Shown: positions 8,309 to 18,112, counted from the stretch's first letter. The stretch: 39,756 nucleotides of DNA from Candidatus Krumholzibacteriota bacterium (GCA_024276305.1 JAJRXK010000031.1:1-39756), one strand, 5' to 3'. Translations and numbers: made by a program. Notes: generated by a model from the letters alone, not told the origin.

Positions 8309-9916
8309 TTACATCCGAAAGATCCCGTAGCGCGTCTCGCGTTGCGGCGCATTGCGCGCCATCTCCAGTGAGAGTCCCAGCACGTCCCGGGTCTGCGCCA
8401 TCTGCAACACGCCGTCGTCCCACAGTCGAGCCGAGGAGTAGTAGGGACTCCCTTCTTCCTCGTACTTGTCCAGAATCGGCTGCTTGAAGGCCGCTTCCTC
8501 TTCGGCGCTCCATTCGATGCCGTCCCGAGCGATCTGGTCTCGCTTGACCGTGGCGAGAACATTGGCCGCCTGCTCGCCCCCCATGACGCTGATCTTCGAA
8601 TGGGGCCACATGAACAACAGTCGCGGCTGGTAGGCCCGCCCGCACATACCATAATTTCCCGCGCCATAACTTCCCCCGATGATCACCGTGAACTTGGGAA
8701 CCGCCACATTGCTCACCGCGCTGACCATCTTCGCTCCGTCCTTCGCAATTCCACCCTCCTCGTACTTGCGCCCCACCATGAAGCCCGTGATGTTCTGCAG
8801 GAAGAGCAAGGGGATGTTGCGCTGGCCGCACATCTCGACGAAATGGGTCACCTTGAGGGCGCTTTCGCTGAACAGGACCCCGTTGTTGGCGATGATCCCC
8901 ACCGAGTAGCCGTGGATCCGAGCGAAGGCACAAACCACGGTATCGCCGTAGCGCTCCTTGAACTGGTGCATTCGTGACCCATCGACGAGCCGGGCGATGA
9001 CCTCGCGCACATCGTAGGGTTTGCGGATGTCCGCCGGAATGACCCCCAACAGCTCCTCGGGATCGTAGTAAGGGTCTTCGCTCGCGACTCTATCCGTGGG
9101 CGCCAGGCGGTGATGACCCAGGTTCTCGACGATGTTGCGCACGATCTTCAGCGCGTGGTCATCATCGCTGGCGAGGTGGTCAGCCACTCCGCTCCGTCGG
9201 GTGTGAACATCGCCACCACCGAGGTCCTCGGCCGAGACCTCCTCACCGGTGGCCGCCTTCACCAGGGGAGGACCGGCCAGGAAGATCGTCCCCTGCTCCC
9301 GCACGATCACCACCTCGTCGCTCATCGCGGGCACATAGGCCCCACCGGCAGTGCAGCTGCCCAGCACCGCGCTGATCTGGGGAATGCCCCTCGCGCTCAT
9401 CTGGGCTTGGTTGTAGAAGATTCGACCGAAGTGGTCGCGGTCGGGAAAGACTTCCGCCTGCAAGGGCAGGAATGCCCCTCCACTGTCGACGAGGTAGATG
9501 CACGGCAAGTGATTCTCGAGGGCGATCTCCTGAGCCCGCAGATGTTTCTTCACCGTCAGCGGGAGGTAGGATCCTCCCTTCACCGTGGCGTCGTTGGCCA
9601 CGATCATCACCTGCCGACCATGGACACAGCCGATGCCGGTGACCACCCCTGCCGCCGGCGCGGGCTTGGGGTAGACCCCGTGTGCCGCCAGGGGAGAAAG
9701 CTCCAAAAAGGGGCTTCCGGGATCGACCAGGCGATCGATGCGCTCTCGGACCAACAGCTTGCCGCGGTCGGTGTGCAGGGCCCGAGCCTTCTGGGTTCCT
9801 CCCTGGCGAATCGCATCCAAATGCTGCTGCAATTCCTCCGCCTTCGCGAGATTCGCCTCGCGGTTGCGGCGGAATTCGTCCGACGTGGTTTGGATCGCAG
9901 AAGAATAGCGACGCAT
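8309..9916 (-). CDS. Acyl-CoA carboxylase beta subunit, methylcrotonoyl-CoA type
   Basis: The 535-residue carboxyltransferase moves CO2 from carboxybiotin to an acyl-CoA, most likely 3-methylcrotonoyl-CoA in leucine breakdown. Length and order of motifs match Mcc[19 protein letters not shown] near 53-70, the oxyanion-forming [11 protein letters not shown] near 193, [23 protein letters not shown] near 215, and the C-terminal [18 protein letters not shown] and [16 protein letters not shown] blocks. The start is ATG 9916 with ggag 6 bases before it. No biotin-carrying alpha subunit or isovaleryl-CoA dehydrogenase gene lies in the window, so its partner must be elsewhere. It lies 101 bases after the exoprotein gene on the same strand; co-transcription is possible, but a functional link is not evident. 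Propionyl-CoA carboxylase beta is the main alternative. Confidence 0.9.
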   Translation of the reverse strand: MRRYSSAIQTTSDEFRRNREANLAKAEELQQHLDAIRQGGTQKARALHTDRGKLLVRERIDRLVDPGSPFLELSPLAAHGVYPKPAPAAGVVTGIGCVHGRQVMIVANDATVKGGSYLPLTVKKHLRAQEIALENHLPCIYLVDSGGAFLPLQAEVFPDRDHFGRIFYNQAQMSARGIPQISAVLGSCTAGGAYVPAMSDEVVIVREQGTIFLAGPPLVKAATGEEVSAEDLGGGDVHTRRSGVADHLASDDDHALKIVRNIVENLGHHRLAPTDRVASEDPYYDPEELLGVIPADIRKPYDVREVIARLVDGSRMHQFKERYGDTVVCAFARIHGYSVGIIANNGVLFSESALKVTHFVEMCGQRNIPLLFLQNITGFMVGRKYEEGGIAKDGAKMVSAVSNVAVPKFTVIIGGSYGAGNYGMCGRAYQPRLLFMWPHSKISVMGGEQAANVLATVKRDQIARDGIEWSAEEEAAFKQPILDKYEEEGSPYYSSARLWDDGVLQMAQTRDVLGLSLEMARNAPQRETRYGIFRM

Positions 9917-10017
9917 GGTGACTCCGGCGCAAAGAGAGAGCAGAACCCAGCGGTGGCCAGATTCTCCTCAGCAGTCTAAGAACGCCGAGGCGCTTCGTCC
10001 ACGCAGGATCGCCAGAG

Positions 10018-12921
10018 CTAGTCGATCAGCACGAATCTCTGGTCGAGAACCTTGTCGATGCTCGGGCCAACGACATGGATGCGTGCGAAGTATTGCCCCC
10101 GGGCCAGGCGATGCCCTCGATCGTCGCGACCGTCGAAACGCAGAATCTGTCGACCCGGGCTCAGAGTCTGGGGTGAGTAGCTCCGGACCCTCCGTCCTCG
10201 CAAATCCAGGACCTGGAAACTGACGGTGGCATCCACGGGAATCTGAGCTGCAAAGAGCATGCTGCTCGAGGAGGGGTTCCGGGAAGCCAGACGAAAACTG
10301 ACCGTCGTAGCGCTGGGCGCGTCGTCACCGATCGCAGTGACGATGTCCTCCGCGCAATTGGAGCATCCCGTCCGCTGCGAGTCGAAGGCGTACATGGGCC
10401 AAGCCAGAGATCCCTGCGGTGTATTCGCGTCCAGAACCGCCACCTGGGAATCACTGACGTAGACGATCTCGAGGTCGCCGTCCTTGTCGATGTCTCCCAG
10501 CGCGGGCGAGGTGTGGATGGTCCCCACCAGACTCTTGGGCCAACCGGCGGGCGAAGTCGCGAACACGTTCTGAAACGCATATCCCCGTTGATCGCGCGAT
10601 CCTACGAATACATAGTTGAACGAATCCAGGAACTGTCCCATCACCGGGGCCCCGTAAAGCCACCACGACGAATCTGTGTTCGCGGGGTACGAGGATTGCT
10701 GGGTTCCGGTAGCAGCAAGAAGGTGTACGCGTGCATCACGAGATGCGAATGAGAGTTCTGGCGTCGACGTCCCCAGGACCTGCCCGAGGGCCGCGCTCGT
10801 GAGCGCAGCTCCTGTACCGTTCGAGAATGGGAAGCCCGGCATGTCACTCAGATCATTCTCCATTGCGTAGAGCGTACCGCCTGAAGTCGGATGACAAATC
10901 TCGAGCATTGGATCGCCATCGAGGTTGGCCAGCGTGACGGCGTCACTGGCGGTATCGGGAAAGAAACGAAAGGCTTCGAGGCCGGTGGAGAAGGTTCCAT
11001 CGATCACGTACACCCCGCTGCCGCCGCCGACGTACTGAAAGTTGACGACGATTTCGGCCTGCCCATCGTTGTCCACATCCCCTATGGCAGGAGTGGACGC
11101 ATATTGCCCGTCCAGCGTTCCCGACAGGAATTGGACCACGCCGCGATAGTTGATGCGAGCAATGCGGTTGCCGCTGGAGACCACGATCCACCGCGAATAG
11201 GGTGGGCCCACCGCTCCGATGGAAAGATAGGTGGCGGCAGCGGTTCCCAGATCCACCGGGAATCCGGGTTGGATGACCCCATTTCCATCGAAACAGAACA
11301 CTTTACCGTCGGCAGTCCCCTGAACGATACTCATCGACCCGTCGCCGTTGAGGTCCCCCACCGCCACCGGGGACTGCGCGGGAATCGATCCCACGTCCTG
11401 CGGCCATCCGGGAAGGATGGCTCCCACCGGACTCACGACAAGTACTTGTCCATCGACATTCGAGAAGATCACCTCATCGTAGAAGTCCGAGTTCACGTTC
11501 GCGATGGCCGGCGAAGTGGACCTGGTGGTTCCTGATGTCGGCAGGGTGACGGGGAATCCTGGATCTTGGTTGGGAATCCCTGGATCAGCCCGCCACTGGG
11601 CATCGAATACGATGGTGTGGCCGGGGGCCTGAGCGTCTCGCGTGTCCCAGGTCATGGCCATCCTTCCGCCGTGACTCGGATCCGGAGCAGCGGTTGCGTA
11701 CCCATCGTTCTCGAATCCCGAATAGAAATCCGCGATGACCGCCCAACTACTCACCGATCCTTCGAGAGCGCGTCGCAATGTGGGGCGGTTGGGGGGGACT
11801 CCCCCATCTCTGTCCACAGTTGCGAGATAGAAGTAGTTGAGTGTCGGGTTGTAGCCCAAGTTGTGATAACTACTCGCTGGGAAACTGTTCGGGAAACTGA
11901 CCCGATTGGCGGGCAACCACGTCGAACCCCCATCGATCGAAGCGGAAACATGTTGGGTGCTGCCACCCACGTAAGCCACCGCAACCGTAGCACCAGTCGT
12001 AGACCCCGCCACCCCGCTGAGCGCCTGTTTGATACCATCACTCGGGGAGGCGATCATCGTGACCGAAGACGCCCAGTCGGATGCGTTCGCTGCATAGTTG
12101 GTCGCGGAAACGTAGCCGACACCCCGATCATTCAGTCCGTTGACCGCTGGCACGTCATCGAAGGCCACATGGACCGCTCCGTTGAACCCAACACTGATCT
12201 GCGGACCGACGAATCCCATGAACGATGCGCTCGGAGTCGCGCCCGAGGAGAAGGAAGCAATCTTGATTCGTGGGCTCCAGGTCGCTCCCTGATCGGTCGA
12301 CCGTGAGAACCAGATGTCGTAGCCGTCGCTCTGCCAATAGCTCGCCACTGCATACAAGAAATAGGAATTGAACAGATCATCATCGCTGGTGATGTTCCCA
12401 ATGCCGACGTTCGTGATCGAACCGGTGAATACGGTTTGGATGGTCCAAGTGACCGGAGTGGGAGCCCCGAGATCGGCGTAGGCTACATTGCCGACATGGA
12501 AGCCTCCCGGGGCGCGATGCGCATAGCTGATGTAGACTCGGTTGGCAACTCCTTCACACAGCTCGAGACTCGATAGGACTTCGGAACTCCCGGCCACACC
12601 AGGAAGAACTCCAAAGAGCTGAAATGTGGATCCCCCGTCCTGCGATCGATAGACTTCGATCCATTGGTCCGCACCAGTTGGGCTGGGGTCGTTTCTCCCG
12701 ACGGCCGTATAGATGTCTCCGTTCTGTGCAATGTCCGTCATGGAACCACCAATGGGAACGATTCCATTGACGGTCACAACTTCGGTGTCGTCACCCCCGG
12801 ACGGGGGCAATGGGCTGGGAGCTTTCGCAATGGCTCCGGGAGCAGAAATGACGAGACAGGCAGCAGCAAGGATGGTGAAAAGTGCGGCCTTGAAAACGAG
12901 AACTCGATCCTTGGTCATCAT
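10018..12921 (-). CDS. Exported Asp-box / FG-GAP repeat protein with FlgD-type C-terminal domain
   Basis: The 967-residue exoprotein starts MMTKDRVLVFKAALF; two adjacent ATGs (12921 and 12918) lie 5 and 8 bases after ggag, so the exact start is uncertain by one codon. A signal peptide ends near APGAIAKA. The N-terminal half has at least three sialidase-like Asp-boxes (SQDGGSTF, STDQGATW, SIDGGSTW), each capping a beta-propeller blade. The second half has FG-GAP/VCBS-type calcium motifs (DLNGDGSMSIV, DVDNDGQAEIV, DIDKDGDLEIV). The last ~80 residues form a FlgD/Por-type domain (VLDLRGRRVRS ... LARGQYFARIHV). It is likely secreted or surface attached and two propellers are inferred. No sialidase catalytic set is recognised, so I do not call an enzyme. 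Confidence 0.82.
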   Translation of the reverse strand: MMTKDRVLVFKAALFTILAAACLVISAPGAIAKAPSPLPPSGGDDTEVVTVNGIVPIGGSMTDIAQNGDIYTAVGRNDPSPTGADQWIEVYRSQDGGSTFQLFGVLPGVAGSSEVLSSLELCEGVANRVYISYAHRAPGGFHVGNVAYADLGAPTPVTWTIQTVFTGSITNVGIGNITSDDDLFNSYFLYAVASYWQSDGYDIWFSRSTDQGATWSPRIKIASFSSGATPSASFMGFVGPQISVGFNGAVHVAFDDVPAVNGLNDRGVGYVSATNYAANASDWASSVTMIASPSDGIKQALSGVAGSTTGATVAVAYVGGSTQHVSASIDGGSTWLPANRVSFPNSFPASSYHNLGYNPTLNYFYLATVDRDGGVPPNRPTLRRALEGSVSSWAVIADFYSGFENDGYATAAPDPSHGGRMAMTWDTRDAQAPGHTIVFDAQWRADPGIPNQDPGFPVTLPTSGTTRSTSPAIANVNSDFYDEVIFSNVDGQVLVVSPVGAILPGWPQDVGSIPAQSPVAVGDLNGDGSMSIVQGTADGKVFCFDGNGVIQPGFPVDLGTAAATYLSIGAVGPPYSRWIVVSSGNRIARINYRGVVQFLSGTLDGQYASTPAIGDVDNDGQAEIVVNFQYVGGGSGVYVIDGTFSTGLEAFRFFPDTASDAVTLANLDGDPMLEICHPTSGGTLYAMENDLSDMPGFPFSNGTGAALTSAALGQVLGTSTPELSFASRDARVHLLAATGTQQSSYPANTDSSWWLYGAPVMGQFLDSFNYVFVGSRDQRGYAFQNVFATSPAGWPKSLVGTIHTSPALGDIDKDGDLEIVYVSDSQVAVLDANTPQGSLAWPMYAFDSQRTGCSNCAEDIVTAIGDDAPSATTVSFRLASRNPSSSSMLFAAQIPVDATVSFQVLDLRGRRVRSYSPQTLSPGRQILRFDGRDDRGHRLARGQYFARIHVVGPSIDKVLDQRFVLID

Positions 12922-13325
12922 GGGATCTCCGATCCAGGAGAAAGTAAGTGCTAGCAATCGCTGCAGCTGCCAAGAGATAGCCTTCGAGTTCTCCAACGTC
13001 GGCACCGGATGGACCGCACAATTGCACCACCAGTTTATCACACGGGTAGGAGTCCGATTGGCCACTGTGCAAATTGCGACACCACCGGGAGTCGCACCGG
13101 GAGCCGTCGTAGCCCATCGTTTCCTGCAATAGCTCGAACGCCTTCGAGCGGGACTCTGTCGTTCCGGGCTTCGCTCTCGCCGGTCGCTCTCCGCGCACCC
13201 TACTACGAGGCGAGTCCATCCAACGAGTCATTGGAGTTGCATCGGGCCTTCGGACACGCCACTGTGTTCCCTACAGCCCCTTCGACGACTTCGAATCGGC
13301 CCCGACGAAGGAACCCATCAACTCC
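12922..13325. promoter_or_regulatory. Divergent intergenic region with a perfect palindrome
   Basis: These 404 bases separate the exoprotein gene (minus) and the GH113-like gene (plus). The perfect hairpin gctcgaa-cgcc-ttcgagc lies at 13132-13149. It has no T-run on either side, so an operator or cruciform is as likely as a terminator. An AT-richer stretch (taaact on the minus strand near 13035) could serve as a -10 for the exoprotein gene, but no matching -35 is seen. No gene is supported here. Confidence 0.35.
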
Positions 13326-14393
13326 ATGTGCCTCCGCCATCACCGGCAGATCGCCCTCCTCTTCGCGGTCGTCCTCTTCAGTGGCTGCGCCGAAGACCTT
13401 CCCACTGCACCAGTGGAGCCAACGCCGGCCTTCCTTCGCGGTGTGAACCTGGTCGACTGGACCGCGACCGGGTACTCACGGCCGAGTGCAACCCAAGAGG
13501 TGGTCACCCTCGCCGCATTGGGCACTAGCGCCATGGCGGTCCTGGTCACCGCCTATCAACCCCATGCTCTGTCGCCGGAGCTCAGAGGCTCCGACCCTCG
13601 CACCCCCACACCCTCGGCGGTGAGGAGAGTGATTTCGGACGCGCACGGCTCGGGCATGACCGCAGCGATCAAGCTCCATGTCGACCTCGACGACGGAGGA
13701 TGGCGTGGTGACATCGCGCCACCGGACCCCGCCCGCTGGTTCGCGTCCTATCGCACATTCCTTCTCACTTGGGCAAACTTCGCCGAAGCGAACGGCGTCG
13801 AGCTCTTCATGGTGGGAACGGAACTGGCGTCGATCACCCACGAAGAGACCCGCTGGCGTGGCCTGATCGAAGATGTACGGTCGATCTACTCCGGGCAACT
13901 CGTCTACGCCGCATTCTGGGACGAGGCCTTCCGATTGCGATTCTGGGATGTGCTGGACTTCGTGGGAGTCGACTTCTACCAACCGGTGGCCGACCGCAAC
14001 TCTCCCTCGCGCCAAGAAATCGAGGGCAACTGGCAGCCTTGGATCGACCGCCTCCAACTCCTTTCTTCACAAACCGTCCGGCCCGTGCTCCTGACCGAGC
14101 TGGGCTATCGCAGCGTGGACGGGGCCGGGATCCATCCCTATCGTTTCGGCACCATCGAGCCGATCGATCTGCAAGAACAGGCCGATCTGTACGAGGCCGC
14201 GCTCCAGGTCCTCCCGCAGCATCCATGGATTCGGGGGGTATTCTGGTGGAATTGGTTGGCCTCGGGAGAAGGCGGACCCGCGAACACGGATTTCACTCCC
14301 AAGGACAAACCCGCCATGATCGAGATCGAGCGCGCGTGGAACCCGAGCGGTGCCCCATCGCCTTATGTGTTATCCTTGGACCGAGCCCCCTAG
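13326..14393 (+). CDS. GH113-like (beta-mannanase fold) TIM-barrel lipoprotein
   Basis: The 355-residue protein starts at ATG 13326 and has a lipoprotein signal ending LFSGC (Cys21), so it should be membrane anchored, probably on the outer membrane. The rest fits a single (beta/alpha)8 barrel. Two glutamates are placed as in clan GH-A: E166 in FMVGTELAS at the end of strand 4 (acid/base) and E258 in VLLTELGY at strand 7 (nucleophile). The GTELxS and TELGYRS motifs and WNW near 310 match GH113, known for beta-1,4-mannanases. It lies 23 bases before a GH13 gene and is probably co-transcribed. A beta-mannanase is unexpected among alpha-glucan enzymes, so the substrate is uncertain. Catalytic residues are intact. 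Confidence 0.72.
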   Translation: MCLRHHRQIALLFAVVLFSGCAEDLPTAPVEPTPAFLRGVNLVDWTATGYSRPSATQEVVTLAALGTSAMAVLVTAYQPHALSPELRGSDPRTPTPSAVRRVISDAHGSGMTAAIKLHVDLDDGGWRGDIAPPDPARWFASYRTFLLTWANFAEANGVELFMVGTELASITHEETRWRGLIEDVRSIYSGQLVYAAFWDEAFRLRFWDVLDFVGVDFYQPVADRNSPSRQEIEGNWQPWIDRLQLLSSQTVRPVLLTELGYRSVDGAGIHPYRFGTIEPIDLQEQADLYEAALQVLPQHPWIRGVFWWNWLASGEGGPANTDFTPKDKPAMIEIERAWNPSGAPSPYVLSLDRAP

Positions 14394-14416
14394 CCCCCTC
14401 ACGAACAGGTCCCAAT

Positions 14417-16921
14417 ATGAGCTTCCGGTTCGGTCTGATCTTGCGTCCGGTGGTCCTAGCCCTGTGCCTGAGCTCAGGCCTGATCTGGGTCGCCGGGTTG
14501 GCCAATGCGGCCTCCAACGACAACAATGTGGAGTGGGCGGGCATCAGCCACCGAATCACCAGTGATCTCAAGCCACGGTGTCCCGTCCTCGGAGAACCCT
14601 TCGTGGTGCAGATCCGAAGCTGGGCCAATGATCTGACCGCGGTGAGCGTCGAGTGGTCCAGCAATGGAGGCGGTGGCAGTGCGAGTGCGGGTCTGGTCTC
14701 CACCCAGGGGCCCTATGACTTCTGGGAGGCCACCCTTCCCAGTACTTCGGCCACCGATTCCGTGCGCTACTACTTCTCCCTCGTCGATGGAAGCGACCAC
14801 GACTTCTACTCGACACTCGGAGCTTCGATCGCGGCTCCCACCCTCTCCCAACAGTTCTTGGTCGACTTCGCGGGCCTCAGCCACGCACCCTACGGAGCAA
14901 CGCCCCACCCCACCGCTGGCACCGTGTTCCGAGTATGGGCGCTGGGCAGCAGCAGTGCCCATGTCCGCGGCCAATTCAATGGATGGGGGCTGACGAACCC
15001 CCTCGCCCCACTCGGCGGAGCTGACTTCGTCGGAATCGTCCCCACGGCCTCCGTCAACGACCGCTACAAGTTCTTCTTCGACAACTCGGTCTGGAATACC
15101 GACGCCCGGGCGCGAAGCGTGGATGCGGGAGACAACTACAACGCATTGATTCAGGACCCCACGCTCTTCCCCTGGACCAGCAACACCTTCCAGACCCCGG
15201 CTCTCGAGGAAATGGTCATCTACCAACTCCACGTGGGGACCTTCGCGGGCAGGAACGATCCCCTTGGAGCCACCGCCTTTCCCTCGACCTACCGCAACGT
15301 TGCCGACCGCGTCGCCCACCTCGTGGACCTGGGCGTGAATGCGGTGATGCTCAACCCGATAACCGAGTTCCCTGGCGATCGATCGGCTGGCTACAATCCT
15401 GTCCTCCCCAGTGCCCCGGAACGGGCCTACGGCGCGCCCAACGATTTCAAGCGGCTCGTGGACGCCCTGCACAAGGCAGGAATCGCGGTCATCCTGGACA
15501 TCGTGTGGAATCACGTGTCCATCACCGACAATGTGCTGTGGAACTACAACGGGAATCAGATCTACTTCGACTCCCCCAGCCAGGACACGCCCTGGGGCGC
15601 CCAGGCGAATTTCGACGCGACGGCGGTCCGAGATTTCTACCTCGACAGCGCGGAACTCTGGTTGAACGAATACCGGGTCGACGGATTCCGGATGGATGCC
15701 ACCGACTTCATGAATATCGGTCAGCACACCGCTTCGGGATGGAGTCTGATGCAGGAGCTCAACGACTTCGTCGACAATCGCTGGGCCAATCGGATCGTGA
15801 TCGCTGAGCAGCTGCCCGACGACTCTGCCGTCACTACCCCCACTTCGAGTGGCGGAGCGGGATTCGATTCACAGTACTTCGATCGCTTCACGGATGATCT
15901 ACGCCTCACCCTGCAGGATGCCGCATTCGGCGATCCGCAGATGTGGAAGATACGAGACATCATCAATGGCTCGGGAACCTATCTCAGCGGCAACCGAGTG
16001 GTGAATTACTTGGAGCTCCACGACGAAGCCTGGCCGACCTCCGGCGGGCAACGCATGGTCAAGACGATCGACACCACCCTGCCTCACGATGACCAGTGGG
16101 CCAAGGGACGCATCAAGCTCGGACAAGGCATTGTCCTCCTGGCCCCGGGAGTTCCCGCGATGCTCATGGGCAGCGAATGGCTCGAAGACACGGATTTCGG
16201 TACTGACCCTGCCAATCGAATCGATTGGTCCAAGAAGGCGACCTACGCCGGCATCTATTCTTACTACCGTGATCTCATCGGCCTGCGCACCGCCGAATCC
16301 GGCTTGAGGTCGGACGCGCCGGTCAATGTCTCTCACGTCGACGAGAGCGGCAATGTCATCGCTTTCCAGCGGGGAGCTGGAGATGCCTCGGTGATGGTGA
16401 TCGCGAACTTCAGCAACAACACCTTGAACAACTATCGCGTGGGGCTTCCCACAGCCGGATCCTGGGATCTGCTCATCCAGAGTCAAGATGCCGCCTACGA
16501 GGGCAGCGGAGCCCTGAATCCTTCCTCGATCAATTCGCAACCGGTCGGTTGGGATTCGATGCCTCAATCGGCCACTGTGAATCTGGCTCCCATGGACCTC
16601 TTGGTCCTGCGTCGGACTCCCACCGCCGTTGCCGCTGAGCCCCTCTCCCCCCCTTCGTCGCGACTCTGGATGGCCCCCGCTTCTCCCAATCCGGCCACCG
16701 GACACACCTTGCTGCGCTACCGCCTTGCCGATGCCAGTCTCGTGGAGATCACTCTCCACGACCTGCGCGGACGCCGAGTCCGGGTGTTGGAGCGGGGAAT
16801 CCGCAATGAAGGCGAGCATGTGCTTCGCGTCGACACGCGCCAGCTCGCCAGAGGAATCTACTTCGTCCGGCTGCAGAGCGGTGGAGAGAACCTCACTCGA
16901 AAAATCATGGTCGTAGACTGA
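14417..16921 (+). CDS. Exported GH13 alpha-glucan enzyme, branching-enzyme-like, with sorting domain
   Basis: The 834-residue protein starts at ATG 14417 (aggt 6 bases upstream) and has a signal peptide ending near GLANAA. An N-terminal beta domain (about 35-150) is followed by a CBM48-like module (about 165-240, GQFNGWG). The GH13 barrel starts at VIYQLHVGTF (267), wording typical of branching enzymes and trehalohydrolases. Region I is DIVWNH; the nucleophile is D427 (GFRMDATD), the acid/base E464 (VIAEQ) and the third acid D536 (ELHDEAW). Residues about 760-834 are a FlgD/Por-type C-terminal domain (LHDLRGRRVRVL ... LARGIYFVRL). It likely hydrolyses or rearranges alpha-1,4/1,6-glucans outside the cell; branching versus hydrolysis cannot be decided. 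It follows the GH113-like gene and converges on malK with one base between the stops. Confidence 0.88.
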   Translation: MSFRFGLILRPVVLALCLSSGLIWVAGLANAASNDNNVEWAGISHRITSDLKPRCPVLGEPFVVQIRSWANDLTAVSVEWSSNGGGGSASAGLVSTQGPYDFWEATLPSTSATDSVRYYFSLVDGSDHDFYSTLGASIAAPTLSQQFLVDFAGLSHAPYGATPHPTAGTVFRVWALGSSSAHVRGQFNGWGLTNPLAPLGGADFVGIVPTASVNDRYKFFFDNSVWNTDARARSVDAGDNYNALIQDPTLFPWTSNTFQTPALEEMVIYQLHVGTFAGRNDPLGATAFPSTYRNVADRVAHLVDLGVNAVMLNPITEFPGDRSAGYNPVLPSAPERAYGAPNDFKRLVDALHKAGIAVILDIVWNHVSITDNVLWNYNGNQIYFDSPSQDTPWGAQANFDATAVRDFYLDSAELWLNEYRVDGFRMDATDFMNIGQHTASGWSLMQELNDFVDNRWANRIVIAEQLPDDSAVTTPTSSGGAGFDSQYFDRFTDDLRLTLQDAAFGDPQMWKIRDIINGSGTYLSGNRVVNYLELHDEAWPTSGGQRMVKTIDTTLPHDDQWAKGRIKLGQGIVLLAPGVPAMLMGSEWLEDTDFGTDPANRIDWSKKATYAGIYSYYRDLIGLRTAESGLRSDAPVNVSHVDESGNVIAFQRGAGDASVMVIANFSNNTLNNYRVGLPTAGSWDLLIQSQDAAYEGSGALNPSSINSQPVGWDSMPQSATVNLAPMDLLVLRRTPTAVAAEPLSPPSSRLWMAPASPNPATGHTLLRYRLADASLVEITLHDLRGRRVRVLERGIRNEGEHVLRVDTRQLARGIYFVRLQSGGENLTRKIMVVD

Positions 16922-16922
16922 T

Positions 16923-18035
16923 TCAGTCGACCTGCGGCCACGAAACCAGGGTCTCACCGCTCCGGCCATCGAAGAGATGGCAGTGCGAGAGGTTCGCGAA
17001 CAGCTCGGCCTGCGCTCCGGCCTCGACCCGGGCAGAAGGATCGACGCGCGCTACGGATTCGCAATCACCGCTGTGCCAGTAGAGAAGGGTCTCGCTTCCC
17101 AGTGGCTCGACCACATCGACCTCCACCGAAAAGGTCGCGCAACGTGCCCCGGGCTCCGAACACCGTTCGAGATGCAAATCCTCGGGCCGAATGCCCAGCA
17201 CCAAGTCTGGCCTGTCCTCGGCCCGCAGGGACTCGGGCAGTCCACCCTCGACTCGAGCCGTGATCGGACCGAGTGAGATCTCCTCGTCCGCAGTCCATCG
17301 AACCGGCCAGAAGTTCATGGCTGGACTGCCGACAAAACCCGCCACGAAACGATTGCGAGGGCGATTGTAGAGTTCCAGCGGACTTGCCACCTGTTGGATC
17401 TGCCCCTCATGCATCACCACGATCCGATCCCCCATGGTCATGGCCTCGGTTTGGTCGTGGGTGACGTAGATCATCGTCGCATCGAGACGCCGGTGAAGAC
17501 GACTGATCTCCGTCCGCATCTCCACTCGCATCTTCGCGTCGAGATTGCTGAGAGGCTCATCGAACAAGAAGACCTTGGGCCGCCGCACGATCGCCCGGCC
17601 CAATGCCACTCGCTGACGCTGCCCGCCACTCAGTTGCGCAGGTCGCCGATTCAGAAGATCTCCCACCCCCAAGAGCTCGGCCGCCTCGCCCACTCGCCGA
17701 CGCACCTCTGCGGAGGGCATCTTCCGGATGCGCAGTCCCATGGCCATGTTCTCGAAGACATTCATGTGGGGATAGAGCGCGTAGTTCTGGAATACCATGG
17801 CGATGTCTCGATCCCTCGGAGCAGCATCGTTCACACACTGGCCATCGATCCGCAACGTACCTTCGGAGATGGTCTCGAGACCGGCAATCATCCGCAGAAG
17901 AGTCGTCTTACCGCAACCCGAAGGTCCAACCAGAACCACGAACTCTCGGTCCGCGACCTCGAAATCGGCTCCCCGCACCGCGTGAAAGCCGTTGGGATAG
18001 GTTTTGTGGAGATTCTCCAGAGCAACTTGGGCCAA
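16923..18035 (-). CDS. MalK/UgpC-type sugar ABC transporter ATPase
   Basis: The 370-residue ATPase energises sugar import from the cytoplasmic face. It shows Walker A GPSGCGKT (37-44), the Q-loop near 83, signature LSGGQ (135-139), Walker B VFLFDE (155-160) and switch His193, followed by a C-terminal regulatory part with a TOBE/OB-type fold (GIRPEDLHLE). The N-terminus MAQVALENLHKTYPNG is typical of MalK/MsmK/UgpC. The start codon is TTG at 18035, supported by gaggag 6 bases upstream; no ATG fits. It lies alone on the minus strand, about 17 kb from the malEFG-like genes at 34669-37613. It is the only such ATPase in the window, so it is the natural partner, though it might serve several permeases. 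Confidence 0.9.
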   Translation of the reverse strand: MAQVALENLHKTYPNGFHAVRGADFEVADREFVVLVGPSGCGKTTLLRMIAGLETISEGTLRIDGQCVNDAAPRDRDIAMVFQNYALYPHMNVFENMAMGLRIRKMPSAEVRRRVGEAAELLGVGDLLNRRPAQLSGGQRQRVALGRAIVRRPKVFLFDEPLSNLDAKMRVEMRTEISRLHRRLDATMIYVTHDQTEAMTMGDRIVVMHEGQIQQVASPLELYNRPRNRFVAGFVGSPAMNFWPVRWTADEEISLGPITARVEGGLPESLRAEDRPDLVLGIRPEDLHLERCSEPGARCATFSVEVDVVEPLGSETLLYWHSGDCESVARVDPSARVEAGAQAELFANLSHCHLFDGRSGETLVSWPQVD

Positions 18036-18041
18036 GATCAG

Positions 18042-18047
18042 CTCCTC
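18042..18047 (-). promoter_or_regulatory. Strong ribosome-binding site fixing the malK TTG start
   Basis: gaggag on the minus strand, 6 bases before TTG 18035. It decides the start because no in-frame ATG produces the conserved MAQVALENL N-terminus. Confidence 0.7.
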
Positions 18048-18083
18048 GCAGGACCAATGAACAGGGCGGACACCAGCCGGTCG

Positions 18084-18112
18084 AGCATAGACGCCGCGTG
18101 GTCTGGAATCAA
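18084..18112 (-). promoter_or_regulatory. Candidate sigma70-type promoter of malK
   Basis: On the minus strand, TTGATT (18112-18107) and TATGCT (18089-18084) are separated by exactly 17 bases, giving 4/6 matches to each consensus hexamer. Transcription would begin near 18077, leaving a leader of about 40 bases. Found by eye, not tested. Confidence 0.4.

Noticed and set aside
10018-12921. Sialidase enzyme call for the Asp-box protein
   Set aside because: Asp-boxes mark propeller blades in many proteins. The arginine triad and Tyr/Glu pair of sialidases could not be placed.
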